A DNA stretch of 64,000 nt, taken from positions 174,248 through 238,247 of the forward strand of contig NZ_PEBS01000001.1 in NCBI RefSeq assembly GCF_002869965.1. Reading direction: 5' to 3'. Origin of the DNA: Janthinobacterium sp. ROICE36 (GTDB lineage: Bacteria > Pseudomonadota > Gammaproteobacteria > Burkholderiales > Burkholderiaceae_D). How positions within the stretch are numbered: the stretch's first letter is position 1; the number at the start of each line of letters is the position of its first letter. Below, one piece after another: positions 53,701 to 63,039 of the stretch. Made by a program: the position numbers and the translations under genes. Below the pieces are notes generated by a model. It was not told the DNA's origin and ran no database searches. It saw only the letters and a program-made list of their open reading frames with translations.

Positions 53701-55380
53701 TTATTCCGCGCTCAGGCCCAGATCGGTAGCCACCTGCTGGCGCAGCAGGTATTTCTGGATCTTGCCCGTCACCGTCATGGGGAACTCCTCGACAAAGCGC
53801 ACATAGCGGGGAATCTTGTAATAGGCGATCTGCCCGTCGCAAAAGGCACGGATATCGTCGCTGGTGGCCTGCGTGCCCGGACGCAAGATGATGCAGGCGC
53901 ACAACTCTTCGCCATACTTGGCATCGGGCACGCCCACGCATTGCACGTCGAGCACGCTCGGGTGGCGGTACAGGAATTCCTCGACTTCGCGCGGATAAAT
54001 GTTTTCGCCGCCACGGATGACCATGTCTTTCGAACGGCCCACGATGCTGCAAAAGCCGTTGTCATCGATCACGGCCAGGTCGCCCGTGTGCATCCAGCGG
54101 GCTGTGTCGATGGCTTCGGCCGTTTTTTCCGGGTCGCCCCAGTAGCCCTGCATCACGGAATAGCCGCGCGTGAGCAATTCGCCCTTTTCGCCGCGCGGCA
54201 CGATGCGCCCTTCCGCATCGATGATTTTCACTTCCAGGTGCGGGTGGACGCGGCCGATGGACGAGACGCGCATTTCGCGCGGGTCCTCGATCGACGTCTG
54301 GAAGCTGACGGGCGACGTTTCCGTCATGCCATACGCGATGGTAATTTCCGCCATGTGCATCAGCTCGATAACGCGCGTCATGACTTCCATCGGGCAGGGC
54401 GAGCCGGCCATGATGCCGGTGCGCAAGTTCGACAGATCGTATTGCTTGAAATCAGGATGGTCGAGGATGGCGATGAACATGGTGGGCACGCCGTGCAAGC
54501 CCGTACAGCGCTCGGCTTGCACGGTCTCGAGCACGGCTTTCGGGTCGAAGCCTTCGCCCGGAAACACCATGGCCGCGCCATGCGTGACGCACGCCAGGTT
54601 ACCCAGCACCATGCCAAAGCAGTGGTACAGGGGCACGGGGATGCACAAACGGTCCTGTTGCGTGAGGCGCATGGCCTCGCCGATGAAAAAACCGTTGTTG
54701 AGGATATTGTGGTGCGTCAAGGTGGCGCCCTTAGGCGCGCCCGTGGTGCCGGAAGTGAACTGAATGTTGACGGCATCGTCAAACTGCAAGGTAGCGCTCA
54801 CTTCGGCCAGGTGCGCCAGGTCGGCCTCCGTGATGCCGTCCAGCAAGGCGTCGAAGTTGTGCATGCCTGGCGTGGCGGCCGCCCCCAGGCGGATGACGTG
54901 GCGCAATTGCGGCAGGCGCGGCGACTGCAGGGTGCCCGCGCGCGAACGGGCGATTTCCGGCACCACGTCTTGCACGATGGCCAGGTAATCGCTGGACTTG
55001 AAGCTGGGCGACAGGATCAGCGCGCTGCATTGCACCTTGTCGAGCACGTATTCGAGCTCCGAGCGCCGGTAGGCGGGGTTGATGTTGACCATGATCAAAC
55101 CGGCTTTCGCCGTGGCGAACTGCGTCAGCACCCATTCGGCGCAGTTTTGCGACCAGATGCCGACCCGGTCGCCCGGCTGCAAGCCCAGCTTCAGCAAGCC
55201 GGCGGCCAGGCGGTGCACGCGCTGCTGGAATTCGGCGTAGGTCCAGCGCAGGTTCTGGTGCGCCACGATCAGGGCATCGTGCTGGCCGTAGCGGGCGGCG
55301 ATGCCGTCCAGGTAAGCGCCTATCGTTACACCGATCAACGGCGTCTCGTGGGCACCGTGTACATAACTCATTGCTTGCAT
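53701..55380 (-). CDS. Acyl-CoA synthetase (AMP-binding family)
   Basis: The 559-residue protein activates a carboxylic acid as acyl-AMP and then acyl-CoA. The adenylation motifs are present: [18 protein letters not shown] near 207-224, YGMTETSP near 354-361, [11 protein letters not shown], and the C-terminal K in [11 protein letters not shown]. Its likeness is to medium- or branched-chain acyl-CoA synthetases (ACSF2-like); the true chain specificity is unknown. ATG 55380 has a CGGAG site. It is divergent from polB. Confidence 0.92.
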   Translation of the reverse strand: MQAMSYVHGAHETPLIGVTIGAYLDGIAARYGQHDALIVAHQNLRWTYAEFQQRVHRLAAGLLKLGLQPGDRVGIWSQNCAEWVLTQFATAKAGLIMVNINPAYRRSELEYVLDKVQCSALILSPSFKSSDYLAIVQDVVPEIARSRAGTLQSPRLPQLRHVIRLGAAATPGMHNFDALLDGITEADLAHLAEVSATLQFDDAVNIQFTSGTTGAPKGATLTHHNILNNGFFIGEAMRLTQQDRLCIPVPLYHCFGMVLGNLACVTHGAAMVFPGEGFDPKAVLETVQAERCTGLHGVPTMFIAILDHPDFKQYDLSNLRTGIMAGSPCPMEVMTRVIELMHMAEITIAYGMTETSPVSFQTSIEDPREMRVSSIGRVHPHLEVKIIDAEGRIVPRGEKGELLTRGYSVMQGYWGDPEKTAEAIDTARWMHTGDLAVIDDNGFCSIVGRSKDMVIRGGENIYPREVEEFLYRHPSVLDVQCVGVPDAKYGEELCACIILRPGTQATSDDIRAFCDGQIAYYKIPRYVRFVEEFPMTVTGKIQKYLLRQQVATDLGLSAE

Positions 55381-55513
55381 GCTGTCTCCGGGGTGTGTGG
55401 CGCGACGCGCTCTTGATATCGTCTTCGATGCTGAAAATTATAGCCGCAACCGCCCCCGCCCTGCACCGGCTTGCTGTAATGTGCAGGCCAGCACACCAGA
55501 TACTCACGGCACC

Positions 55514-57877
55514 ATGACAGGCAACGCGCAGCACCCGCTCGAACAGGGCTTTATCCTGACCCGCCACTGGCGCGACACCAGCGCCGGCACGGAAGTCGAT
55601 TTCTGGCTGGCAACGGACGCCGGCCCCCGCCACGTGCGCCTGCCCGTGCAGACGGCGGTCGCCTTTCTTCCCATGGAGCAGCGCGAGCAGGCGGAACTGC
55701 TACTGCGCGGCGAGCGCCACGCCGCGCTGCGGCCCCTGTCGTTGTGCGATTTCCAGCACCGCCCCGTGCTGGGCCTGTACTGCAAGCAATACCGGCACTT
55801 GTTGAAGCTGGAAAAGCAGCTGCGCGCGCACGGCATCGATGTGTACGAAGCCGACATCCGCCCGCCCGAGCGCTATCTGATGGAGCGCTTCATCACGGCG
55901 CCGGTGACGTTCAGCGGAGAAACCTTGCAGGAAGTGCAGCTGAGGCCGGCGCCCGGCTACCGCCCCAGCTTGAAACTGGTGTCGCTCGATATCGAGACAA
56001 CGGCGCACGGCGAGCTGTATTCGCTGGCACTGGAAGGCTGCGGCCAGCGCCAGGTGTACATGCTGGGGCCGCCAAACGGCGGCGATGAGGCCCTGGACTT
56101 CGACCTGGAATACTGCGACACGCGCGCGCAGATCCTCGAACGCCTGAACACGTGGATGGAGCGCCACGATCCGGATGCCATCATCGGCTGGAACCTGGTG
56201 CAGTTCGATTTGCGCGTCCTCAAGAAACATGCCGAGCGCTATCAAATTCCCTTGCGACTGGGACGCGGTGGCGCCGTCATGGAATGGCGCGAGCATGGCG
56301 GCAAGCAGGAGCACTATTTTGCCGCTGCGGCGGGACGGCTGATCATCGACGGCATCGAAGCCTTGAAGTCGGCGACGTGGAATTTTTCCTCGTTCAGCCT
56401 GGAAACCGTGGCGCAAACGCTGTTGGGCGAAGGCAAGTCCATCGACAATCCCTACCAGCGCATGGCCGAGATCGACCGGCGTTTCCGCGAAGACAAGCCG
56501 GCGCTGGCGCGCTACAACCTCAAGGATTGCGAACTGGTCACGCGCATCTTCGCCAAGACCGAGTTGCTGACCTTTTTGCTGGAACGGGCCAGCGTGACGG
56601 GCCTGGCAGCCGACCGCAGCGGCGGCTCCGTGGCCGCCTTCGAGCACCTGTACTTGCCGCTGATGCACCGGCAGGGCTACGTGGCGCCCAACCTGGGCGA
56701 TGTCTCCGGCGAAAACAGCCCGGGCGGCTTCGTCATGGATTCCCAGTCGGGCCTGTACGATTCCGTGCTGGTGCTCGACTACAAAAGCCTGTACCCGTCC
56801 ATCATCCGCACCTTCCTGATCGACCCGGTAGGCTTGGTGGTGGGCACGCGCGGCGACGAAGCCGATAGCGTGCCCGGCTACCGCGGCGCGCAGTTTTCGC
56901 GCGTGAAACACTGCCTGCCCGCTATCGTGCAACAGGTGTGGCAAGGCCGCGAGGCGGCCAAGCGCGAGCGTAACGCACCCCTGTCGCAAGCGTTAAAGAT
57001 CATCATGAATGCGTTTTACGGTGTGCTCGGTTCCAGCGGCTGCCGCTTTTTCGACCCGCGCCTGGCGTCATCGATCACCCTGCGCGGCCACGACATCATG
57101 CACCGCACGCGCGAACTGATCACCGAGCAGGGTTATCAAGTGATCTATGGCGACACGGATTCCACCTTCGTGTGGCTGAAAACGGCGCATAGCGATGAAG
57201 AAGCGGGCAAGATCGGCCGCGCCCTGGTGACGCACGTCAACGCCTGGTGGGAGCGGCATCTGCGCGAAGAATTCGGCCTCGACAATGCGCTGGAGCTGGA
57301 ATTCGAGACGCATTACCGGCGTTTCCTGATGCCCACCATCCGCGGCTCGGAAGAAGGCAGCAAGAAGCGCTATGCGGGTCTGGTGGGCAAGCCCGACGGC
57401 AGCGAACAGATGGTCTACAAGGGCCTGGAAACAGTGCGCAGCGACTGGACGCCGCTGGCGCAGCAATTCCAGCAAGCGTTATACCGGCGCATCTTCCAGC
57501 GCGCCGCCTACCAGGACTATGTGCGCGACTATGTGGCGCGCACGGTGCGCGGAGAATGCGATGCTTTATTGGTCTACCGCAAGCGCTTGCGCCGCCCCCT
57601 CGGCGATTACCAGCGCAACGTGCCGCCCCATGTGCGCGCGGCGCGCACGGCCGATGCCTACAACCTGGCGCAGGGCCGCCCGCTGCAATACCAGAACGGC
57701 GGCTGGATCAGCTACGTGATCACGGTGGCGGGGCCGGAACCGCTGGAAACGCAGCGCTCGCCCATCGACTACCACCATTACCTGACGCGCCAGCTGCAAC
57801 CGGTGGCCGATGCCATCCTGCCCTTCCTGGGCGATGATTTTTCGCGCCTCGTGTCCGGGCAGCAGGATTTGTTTTAG
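55514..57877 (+). CDS. polB: DNA polymerase II (family B)
   Basis: Pol II is a proofreading polymerase used in replication restart and lesion bypass. The 787-residue protein has the exonuclease motif [10 protein letters not shown] near 157-166, polymerase motif [10 protein letters not shown] near 421-429, motif B with [13 protein letters not shown] near 495-507 and motif [11 protein letters not shown] at 545-554. All catalytic Asp residues are present. ATG 55514 is chosen; upstream in-frame codons read through non-conserved DNA. I saw no clear LexA box upstream. Confidence 0.95.
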   Translation: MTGNAQHPLEQGFILTRHWRDTSAGTEVDFWLATDAGPRHVRLPVQTAVAFLPMEQREQAELLLRGERHAALRPLSLCDFQHRPVLGLYCKQYRHLLKLEKQLRAHGIDVYEADIRPPERYLMERFITAPVTFSGETLQEVQLRPAPGYRPSLKLVSLDIETTAHGELYSLALEGCGQRQVYMLGPPNGGDEALDFDLEYCDTRAQILERLNTWMERHDPDAIIGWNLVQFDLRVLKKHAERYQIPLRLGRGGAVMEWREHGGKQEHYFAAAAGRLIIDGIEALKSATWNFSSFSLETVAQTLLGEGKSIDNPYQRMAEIDRRFREDKPALARYNLKDCELVTRIFAKTELLTFLLERASVTGLAADRSGGSVAAFEHLYLPLMHRQGYVAPNLGDVSGENSPGGFVMDSQSGLYDSVLVLDYKSLYPSIIRTFLIDPVGLVVGTRGDEADSVPGYRGAQFSRVKHCLPAIVQQVWQGREAAKRERNAPLSQALKIIMNAFYGVLGSSGCRFFDPRLASSITLRGHDIMHRTRELITEQGYQVIYGDTDSTFVWLKTAHSDEEAGKIGRALVTHVNAWWERHLREEFGLDNALELEFETHYRRFLMPTIRGSEEGSKKRYAGLVGKPDGSEQMVYKGLETVRSDWTPLAQQFQQALYRRIFQRAAYQDYVRDYVARTVRGECDALLVYRKRLRRPLGDYQRNVPPHVRAARTADAYNLAQGRPLQYQNGGWISYVITVAGPEPLETQRSPIDYHHYLTRQLQPVADAILPFLGDDFSRLVSGQQDLF

Positions 57878-58141
57878 ATCAATTTTGCTCACCGGCACGG
57901 CCAAGCTGAGGTAATATCGGCGCCTGCCAGGCCAGTCCGCGGGCGCTGTGCGCTGCGGCAGCGTAAAATACGCCATGGCGAAAGAATAAGAGCTCCACCG
58001 CAGAAGAAGATGCCATTCCAGACGAGAATCATTCGCAACAGGATTTTTCCAGCTGAAATGGCGCATAATTTACAACCATGTTGAACCAGCGGGCAGTAGC
58101 ACCAGCCGTCTGCCCTGCTAATTTTTGAATGAATTGACACC

Positions 58142-59458
58142 ATGACCGAGATTACGTCCTTAAGAGACATCCCGCAAAAAAATATCTTCCGCAAGGGCGA
58201 CACCTTTGTGTTGTTCGGCGAGCTGTTCGGCCGCGGCTATGTGAATGGCTTGCTGGACGAAGCGCGCAAGGCGGGCATGAATATCGTCGGCATGACGGTC
58301 GGCCGCCGCGATGAGAACATGGCGCTGCGCCCCTTGAACGCGGAAGAGCTGGCCGAAGCCGAAGCCAACCTGGCCGGGCGCATCATCAATGTGCCGCTGA
58401 TGGCCGGTTTCGACCTCGACGCGCCGGCCGGCGAGCCGACCCCGACGGCCCTGCTGGCCGACATGACCCTGAAAAGCTGGCAAGAAGACAAGCTGGACTG
58501 GGCGCAGATCGAACGCTGCCGCGCAGCCGGCATCGCCCGTTTCAGCGCTTCCGTGGCAAAAGCCATGGCCGAGCTGGACAGCCTGATTCCTGACGCCAGC
58601 AATGTGTATTTCGCCCACACCATGGCTGGCGGCATTCCGAAAGTCAAAGTCTTCCTGGCGATTGCCAACCGCATCTACAAGGGCCGCGGCGAGCGCTTCA
58701 TGTCCTCGCGCGCGCTGCTCGACAGCGATCTGGGTAAATTGATACTGATGAACTTCGACGAAGTCACGGCCAACACCCTGCAGCATCTGATCGATGGCAG
58801 CGCCGCCATCCGCGCCCGCATCGAGCAAACGGGCGGCCAGGTGCGCTACAGCGCCTACGGCTACCACGGCACCGAGATCTTGATCGACGGCAAATATCAG
58901 TGGCAAACGTATAGCAACTACACGCAAGGCCTGGCCAAGATGCGCCTGGAAAACGTGGCCAAGGCCGCGTGGGAAAAAGGCATCAAGGCCACCGTCTTCA
59001 ATTGCCCGGAAATCCGCACCAACTCGTCCGACATCTTTGTCGGCGTGGAACTGTCTTTGTTCCCCCTGCTCGACGCCCTGAAAAAAGAAGGCGGCAGCGC
59101 CTGGGCCGAAGAGCAATGGAAAATCTGCCAGGGCTTGCTGGAAGACGGCGTCTCGCTGCAAGATTTGCTCGACCGTATCGCCGCCTACAATGGCGACGCC
59201 ACCAGCGTGCAGTTCCGCAACTTCGCCGCCTGGCCGATGGATAACACGCCGGAGCTGGCCGAGGTCATGATCGGCACCTCGGACGACATCACCAAGCTGC
59301 ACAAGGACCGCAAGGAACTGATCACCGACCACCTGAGCTCGCTGGTCCTGGAAGGCACGGGCCCGCTGATGTTCCACGCCATGTCGGAGCCGCAAGCCCC
59401 CGTCGTCTGGCTCAACCACGACATCATCGCGCGCCAGCTGAACTCGGTGCATAACTGA
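58142..59458 (+). CDS. FabMG-like conserved protein (possible enoyl-ACP reductase)
   Basis: The 438-residue protein is soluble and conserved-looking. The N-terminus has TFVLFGELFGRGYVNGLLDEARKAGMNIVGMTVGRRD, a glycine-rich segment that could bind a nucleotide; SAYGYHGTEILIDGKYQWQTYSNYTQG is a striking mid-protein block. I recall the enoyl-ACP reductase FabMG name being used for proteins of this kind, but that link is from memory and the active site cannot be proved here. The gene stands alone with its own promoter region and is followed by a hairpin and tRNA-Leu. Confidence 0.6.
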   Translation: MTEITSLRDIPQKNIFRKGDTFVLFGELFGRGYVNGLLDEARKAGMNIVGMTVGRRDENMALRPLNAEELAEAEANLAGRIINVPLMAGFDLDAPAGEPTPTALLADMTLKSWQEDKLDWAQIERCRAAGIARFSASVAKAMAELDSLIPDASNVYFAHTMAGGIPKVKVFLAIANRIYKGRGERFMSSRALLDSDLGKLILMNFDEVTANTLQHLIDGSAAIRARIEQTGGQVRYSAYGYHGTEILIDGKYQWQTYSNYTQGLAKMRLENVAKAAWEKGIKATVFNCPEIRTNSSDIFVGVELSLFPLLDALKKEGGSAWAEEQWKICQGLLEDGVSLQDLLDRIAAYNGDATSVQFRNFAAWPMDNTPELAEVMIGTSDDITKLHKDRKELITDHLSSLVLEGTGPLMFHAMSEPQAPVVWLNHDIIARQLNSVHN

Positions 59459-59477
59459 TACTGGCCCAGCCGCGGTG

Positions 59478-59517
59478 AGAAACGCCGTCCCGCGCTTTCG
59501 CTCGGGGCGGCGTTTCT
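59478..59517 (+). terminator. Hairpin after the FabMG-like gene
   Basis: AGAAACGCCG (59478-59487) and CGGCGTTTCT (59508-59517) pair perfectly over 10 bases, 20 bp after the stop. The T-tract is poor. Confidence 0.6.
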
Positions 59518-59588
59518 ACTTTGGGCGAACAACAGCAAGCGAAAAACTTGCCGAATTGTGACAAATAAGTGATAATGCGTCTCGCGCT

Positions 59589-59673
59589 GCCCGAGTGATG
59601 GAATTGGTAGACGTAGCGGACTCAAAATCCGCCGCCGCAAGGCGTGCCGGTTCAAGTCCGGCCTCGGGCACCA
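59589..59673 (+). tRNA. tRNA-Leu (anticodon CAA)
   Basis: The 85-base sequence folds as a class II tRNA. Acceptor arm GCCCGAG pairs with CTCGGGC, the anticodon stem-loop GCGGA-CTCAAAA-TCCGC gives anticodon CAA, and it has a long variable arm and T arm GCCGG-TTCAAGT-CCGGC. The CCA end is encoded. It reads UUG codons. A terminator follows 12 bp later. IS-derived DNA begins about 320 bp downstream. Confidence 0.97.
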
Positions 59674-59685
59674 GAATTAAAGTAG

Positions 59686-59715
59686 AAAAGCACTGACTTC
59701 GGTCGGTGCTTTTTT
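59686..59715 (+). terminator. Terminator of tRNA-Leu
   Basis: AAAAGCACTGAC (59686-59697), a TTCG tetraloop, and GTCGGTGCTTTT (59702-59713) with a T-run form an intrinsic terminator. The stretch 59716-59900 after it shows no gene or repeat that I can identify. Confidence 0.9.
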
Positions 59716-59900
59716 CATTTCCATCCTATTGTTTTTCCAGAATTTTTTACTACATGCATTTCAACGCAAGGGCCCACCGCGCAGCCTTTGCGCTACGCAC
59801 ACGATGCATGGGATTCCCCTTGTCGCCAGTTGGCCACGCAAGGCAGCTTGCATCGTTTAAGTTCTTTCAACTACCAAACGGTCGCACCGGCAGGCGCGGC

Positions 59901-59992
59901 ACCATCACCGCAGATCAACGCTCTTCGCGATAGTAGTCGCCGGCGAAAGTGGTGCGCAGCGCTTGCTGCAGCTGGGCGTAGCGCTCCGGCGT
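59901..59992 (-). pseudogene. 3' end of a paralogue of the 130-aa gene, cut by IS66 DNA
   Basis: The minus strand encodes the last 25 residues, TPERYAQLQQALRTTFAGDYYREER then a stop (59992-59915), nearly the same as the end of the intact gene at 61272-61664. The two DNA copies (59901-59992 and 61258-61352) align over about 92 bases with a 3-base indel and scattered changes. Homology stops exactly at 59992, where IS66 sequence begins. Confidence 0.85.
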
Positions 59993-60698
59993 GCACGACG
60001 GCGGCCCGCCCATCGTCGTATTTGACTACCAGACCAGCCGCGCCGGCGCCCATGCGCGCGCCTTCCTGCAGGGCTGGCGCGGCCATCTGATGGTCGACGA
60101 CTATGCCGGCTACAAGGCGCTGTTTGCCGACGGCCGCACCGAACTGGCTTGCCTGGCACATATCCGGCGCAAGTTCTTCGATGTGCATGCCGCCAGCGGC
60201 AGCCCGGTCGCCGAAGAGGCACTGCGCCGCATCGCGGTGCTGTACGCGATCGAGCAGCAAGGCGCCGGCCTCGATCCCCCGCAACGGCTGGCGTTGCGCC
60301 AGCAATTGGCGATACCGGCGCTGGCCGAACTGCATGCCTGGTTACTGGCGACGCAGCGCGCCGTCGCTGCCGGCAGCGGCACGGCCAAGGCCGTCGACCA
60401 TGCGCTCAAGCGCTGGCCGGCGCTGGAACGCTATGCCAATTCGGGGACGCTACCGATCGACAACAACCCGGTCGAGAACGCCATCCGCCCGATTGCCATC
60501 GGCAAGAAGAACTGGCTATTTACTGGTTCGGAACGGGCCGGCCGCCGCGCCGCCGCGATCCAGAGCCTGTTCGCCACCGCCAACCTCAACGGCCTTGACC
60601 CGGCACGCTGGCTGGCCAGCGTATTGGAACGTCTCCCGACGTGCCCCAACAGCCAGATCGACTCGCTGTTGCCATTCCCGGACTCTACCCAACGCTGA
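59993..60698 (+). pseudogene. IS66 transposase TnpC, C-terminal fragment
   Basis: About 234 codons remain open. VVFDYQTSRAGAHARAFLQGW, HLMVDDYAGYKALF, ELACLAHIRRKFFDVH and the D-N-N-P-V-E-N-A-I-R-P catalytic Glu region followed by GKKNWLFTGSERAG are typical TnpC. The first part, with the first catalytic Asp and zinc region, is missing, so the enzyme is dead. Any translation would start from a chance GTG at the junction. Confidence 0.9.
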
Positions 60699-60732
60699 AC
60701 ACGCTGTACAGGTGGGGCGGCTGGCCGCTTAC
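59993..60732 (+). mobile_element. Truncated IS66-family element (3' part)
   Basis: The element lacks its left half: there is no tnpA, tnpB or tnpC start. It contains the end of the tnpC transposase and ends with the terminal inverted repeat at 60709-60732, whose outermost bases read ...GCCGCTTAC, the usual IS66-family end. The left boundary is the abrupt junction with the paralogue remnant at 59992. It cannot transpose by itself. Confidence 0.88.
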
Positions 60733-60871
60733 GATGCTCAAGCTGACGACATCTGAGCCAACTCAATATTGATTAGTTACGGTTGCATTAATAGCAACCA
60801 CGCTTCCAACCCGACGCCCTGATTCATGTCGAGGTCGTGTCCGAATGGCTGGCCCCGGCAGCCACTAAAAA

Positions 60872-60895
60872 GTAAGCGGCTAGCCGCCCCACCTG
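60872..60895 (+). repeat. Second IS66 end, inverted relative to the first
   Basis: This 24-bp sequence begins GTAAGCGGC and is the reverse complement of the IS66 end at 60709-60732 with one mismatch. Its inner side runs straight into nnrU DNA rather than into an IS, so it is a leftover from another copy or from an imprecise deletion. The 139 bp between the two ends (60733-60871) holds no recognisable gene. Confidence 0.8.
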
Positions 60896-61202
60896 CGCAC
60901 CCAGGTCTTGATGTGGTTGCGCGGCACATAGGCCGGCGCCAATAAAATCAGCGAGAACAGCATCAGCAAGCCGCTGGCGTGGCGCAAGCCCATGGGCGGC
61001 GCCATACTACCTGCGGCTGCTGGCGCACCAGGCTGTAGCCCCAGATGATCAGGCCCAGCACGGCAAACGCCACCAGCGAATACAGTCCCTTCCAGCGTTT
61101 TTCGCCGAGGCGCGCCAGCTGGGCGCTGCGCCAGCCGTCGGCGACGATGCGCACCGAGTGCAAGCCCAGGAACAGCAGCAAACCGAGTATCAGCATCGTC
61201 AT
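60880..61202 (-). pseudogene. nnrU: nnrU remnant, frameshifted and truncated at an IS66 end
   Basis: NnrU is a multi-helix membrane protein linked to nitrite and nitric oxide metabolism. The start is intact (MTMLILGLLLFLGLHSVRIV and W-R-S-A-Q-L-A-R-L-G-E-K-R-W-K-G), but a one-base loss near 61000 ends the frame at 60963. The shifted frame reads PPMGLRHASGLLMLFSLILL, then APAYVPRNHIKTWVR, and then runs into IS66 end sequence at 60895, giving a stop at 60880. The C-terminal half of NnrU is gone. Confidence 0.82.
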
Positions 61203-61271
61203 CGTCTTCTCCCGCAGTCGTTACCAGCTATCGAGCATAAGCCACACCCGGGCCATGACCATCCGCGCAGA

Positions 61272-61664
61272 TCAACGTTCCTCGCGATAGTAGTCGCAGC
61301 CTTCAAAAGTGGTGCGCAGCGCCTGCTGCAGCTGGGCATAGCGCTCCGGCGTCAAATTGAAACGCACGTCGATCTGGCCGTCGTCATCCATCTGCATGGC
61401 CGCCTCGGCATCCATTTGCACGGACAAGCGGTTCGGATGCAGGATGACGGCGTGCATGTGGCCATACCAGGCAAATTCCTGGCCGCCGTATTCGATGTAG
61501 GGCTCGTCCATGCCCATGGCGACGTCCTGCTCGTCATACTCGTCGGCGCGCTGCAGCATCAGGTAGACGGGCTCGCCTTTGCCGGCTGGCGCGGCGAGGG
61601 TGGTGATCAGGGCGTCGTCTTCATTGATAACGGACAACTCGGTGGCGGTAAATCCTGCGGACAT
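61272..61664 (-). CDS. Acidic protein of unknown function (130 aa)
   Basis: The family is not recognised. The protein is acidic and rich in Met, Gln and Asp (ADEYDEQDVAMGMDEPYIEYGG, MDAEAAMQMDDDGQIDVRFNL) with beta-strand-like alternation; there is no signal peptide. It may be a small immunity-like or stress protein. ATG 61664 (MSAGFTATEL) is the likely start; ATG 61700 is an alternative. A second, truncated copy of its 3' end lies at 59901-59992 beside the IS66 remnant, so the locus once held tandem paralogues. Confidence 0.65.
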   Translation of the reverse strand: MSAGFTATELSVINEDDALITTLAAPAGKGEPVYLMLQRADEYDEQDVAMGMDEPYIEYGGQEFAWYGHMHAVILHPNRLSVQMDAEAAMQMDDDGQIDVRFNLTPERYAQLQQALRTTFEGCDYYREER

Positions 61665-61809
61665 GGCTGCTTTCAACAATTGTATGGATGACGCCACCAT
61701 AGCGCAAAAGACGCCCGGACAGAATACCCGCGACAAATAAAGCGTGCTGCCCCAGAACAGCATCGCCGCCTATAATTGCCGCTCCAAACTATTTCTACAG
61801 GAGAGCCCC

Positions 61810-62226
61810 TTGACCGCAGCATCGCCCTACACCACCCGCCTGGCCACTCCCACCGTCGCCACCTACCAGCTGCTGCGCGTGGCCGCCGGCCTGAACGCGA
61901 AAAGCACGGCGGCAGCGGCCAAGGGCTTGCCGAATTCCCTGTTTGCCGTGCAAATCCTGCACGGCGACGCCGTGGTGGGCATGGGCAGGCTCATCGGCGA
62001 TGGCGGCTGCTTCTTCCAGGTGGTCGATATCGCCGTGCTGCCGGCCCACCAGGGCAAGGGATTGGGCAAGCTGATCATGCGCGAAATCCGCCAGTTCATC
62101 GACAGCGACGTGCCGGAAAGCGCGTATGTCAGCCTGATCGCCGATGGCCAGGCGCAAGACCTGTACGCGCAGTTCGGTTTTCAGCACACGGCGCCCGCCT
62201 CGGTCGGCATGGCGCTGAAGCGCTAG
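61810..62226 (+). CDS. GNAT N-acetyltransferase
   Basis: The 138-residue protein has the GNAT acetyl-CoA site VVDIAVLPAHQGKGLGKLIMREIRQFID near 74-101 and the late Y-A-Q-F-G-F motif near 120-125. A TTG at 61810 is the likely start because it follows ACAGGAGAG with good spacing and no better start exists. The substrate is unknown. An M56-family gene follows after 7 bp. Confidence 0.85.
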   Translation: MTAASPYTTRLATPTVATYQLLRVAAGLNAKSTAAAAKGLPNSLFAVQILHGDAVVGMGRLIGDGGCFFQVVDIAVLPAHQGKGLGKLIMREIRQFIDSDVPESAYVSLIADGQAQDLYAQFGFQHTAPASVGMALKR

Positions 62227-62233
62227 GCGCCCG

Positions 62234-62980
62234 ATGCCTGCCTGGCTGCTGGGTAGCATGGCGCTGGCGCTGCTGCTGTCGGCGGGCGCCTGGCGCGCCG
62301 AGCGCCTGTTGCAGCGGCGCGGGCGCACGACGCGCTGGCTGTGGCTGGCGGCCAGCGCCACGTCCGTTATCGTGCCGCTGGTATGGCTGCCAGACGTGCT
62401 GGTGGCCATGCCGGCGACACAATCGCAGCTGAAACTGGGCTGGTTTGTCTTATCCAGCGGCATGCTGCTGCTGTTGACGCTGCGCAGCGTCTGGCTGCTG
62501 TCGCACCAGCGCCGCTGGCAAAAAGCATCGTTGCTGGGCACGCCCGTCTTCCTCAGCGGCGGCATCGGCCCCTGCGTGGCGGGGCTGCTGCGGCCGCGCA
62601 TCGTGATGCCCGTCTGGCTGTCGCTGATTCCACCCCGGCAACAGGCGCTGCTGCTGGCGCACGAGCAATGCCGGCTGGCCGCGCGCGACCCGCAATGGCT
62701 GGCCCTGGCCTACGCCTTGATCGTGCTCATGCCGTGGAATCTGCCCCTGTGGTGGCAGTTGCACCGGCTACGCTTTGCCATCGAAGTCGATTGCGACGCG
62801 CGCATGCTGGCGCAAGGCCACGCGCTGCGCGACTATGCCATCATCCTGCGCCAGCACGGCCAGTATTACTCGGGCTTGACGGGCGCCGCACCTATCGTGC
62901 TGGGCGACCCGCGCGCACTGCGCCGGCGCCGCCATCTGATGGCCAGATTTACCGGGAAGCCGGCGGCGAACTTGCTATAG
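62234..62980 (+). CDS. M56 (BlaR1-like) family membrane protein with degenerate zinc motif
   Basis: The 248-residue protein has N-terminal membrane segments (about 2-18, 37-58, 68-90), a typical M56 lead-in (PVFLSGGIGPCVAGLLRPRIVMP near 104-126), the motif region LLAHEQCRLAARDP, a further helix and FAIEVDCDARML with the third-ligand Glu184. In active M56 peptidases the motif is HExxH; here it is H143-E-Q-C-R147, so the second His is lost. It lacks a sensor domain and has no blaI-type repressor beside it. It may be an inactive regulator or a decaying gene. Confidence 0.8.
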   Translation: MPAWLLGSMALALLLSAGAWRAERLLQRRGRTTRWLWLAASATSVIVPLVWLPDVLVAMPATQSQLKLGWFVLSSGMLLLLTLRSVWLLSHQRRWQKASLLGTPVFLSGGIGPCVAGLLRPRIVMPVWLSLIPPRQQALLLAHEQCRLAARDPQWLALAYALIVLMPWNLPLWWQLHRLRFAIEVDCDARMLAQGHALRDYAIILRQHGQYYSGLTGAAPIVLGDPRALRRRRHLMARFTGKPAANLL

Positions 62981-63039
62981 TAGCGCCAGCGCGGCGCGCC
63001 CGCGTTACCGGCTCCCCCCTTAGAAATCAGAGAGATACC

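Noticed and set aside
53662..55416. A 584-codon open frame opposite the acyl-CoA synthetase
   Set aside because: It has no recognisable motif and the sense gene has all adenylation motifs.
55440..55513. Possible LexA box upstream of polB
   Set aside because: CTGTAATGTGCAG was the closest word, but its CTG and CAG are 7 rather than 10 bases apart, so it does not fit the SOS consensus.
57889..58203. A 104-codon minus-strand frame between polB and the FabMG-like gene
   Set aside because: It overlaps the start of the convincing plus-strand gene and has no ribosome binding site or family features.
59589..60732. Genomic island integrated at tRNA-Leu
   Set aside because: No integrase gene and no direct repeat of the tRNA 3' end was found downstream; IS-mediated deletion explains the visible junctions better.
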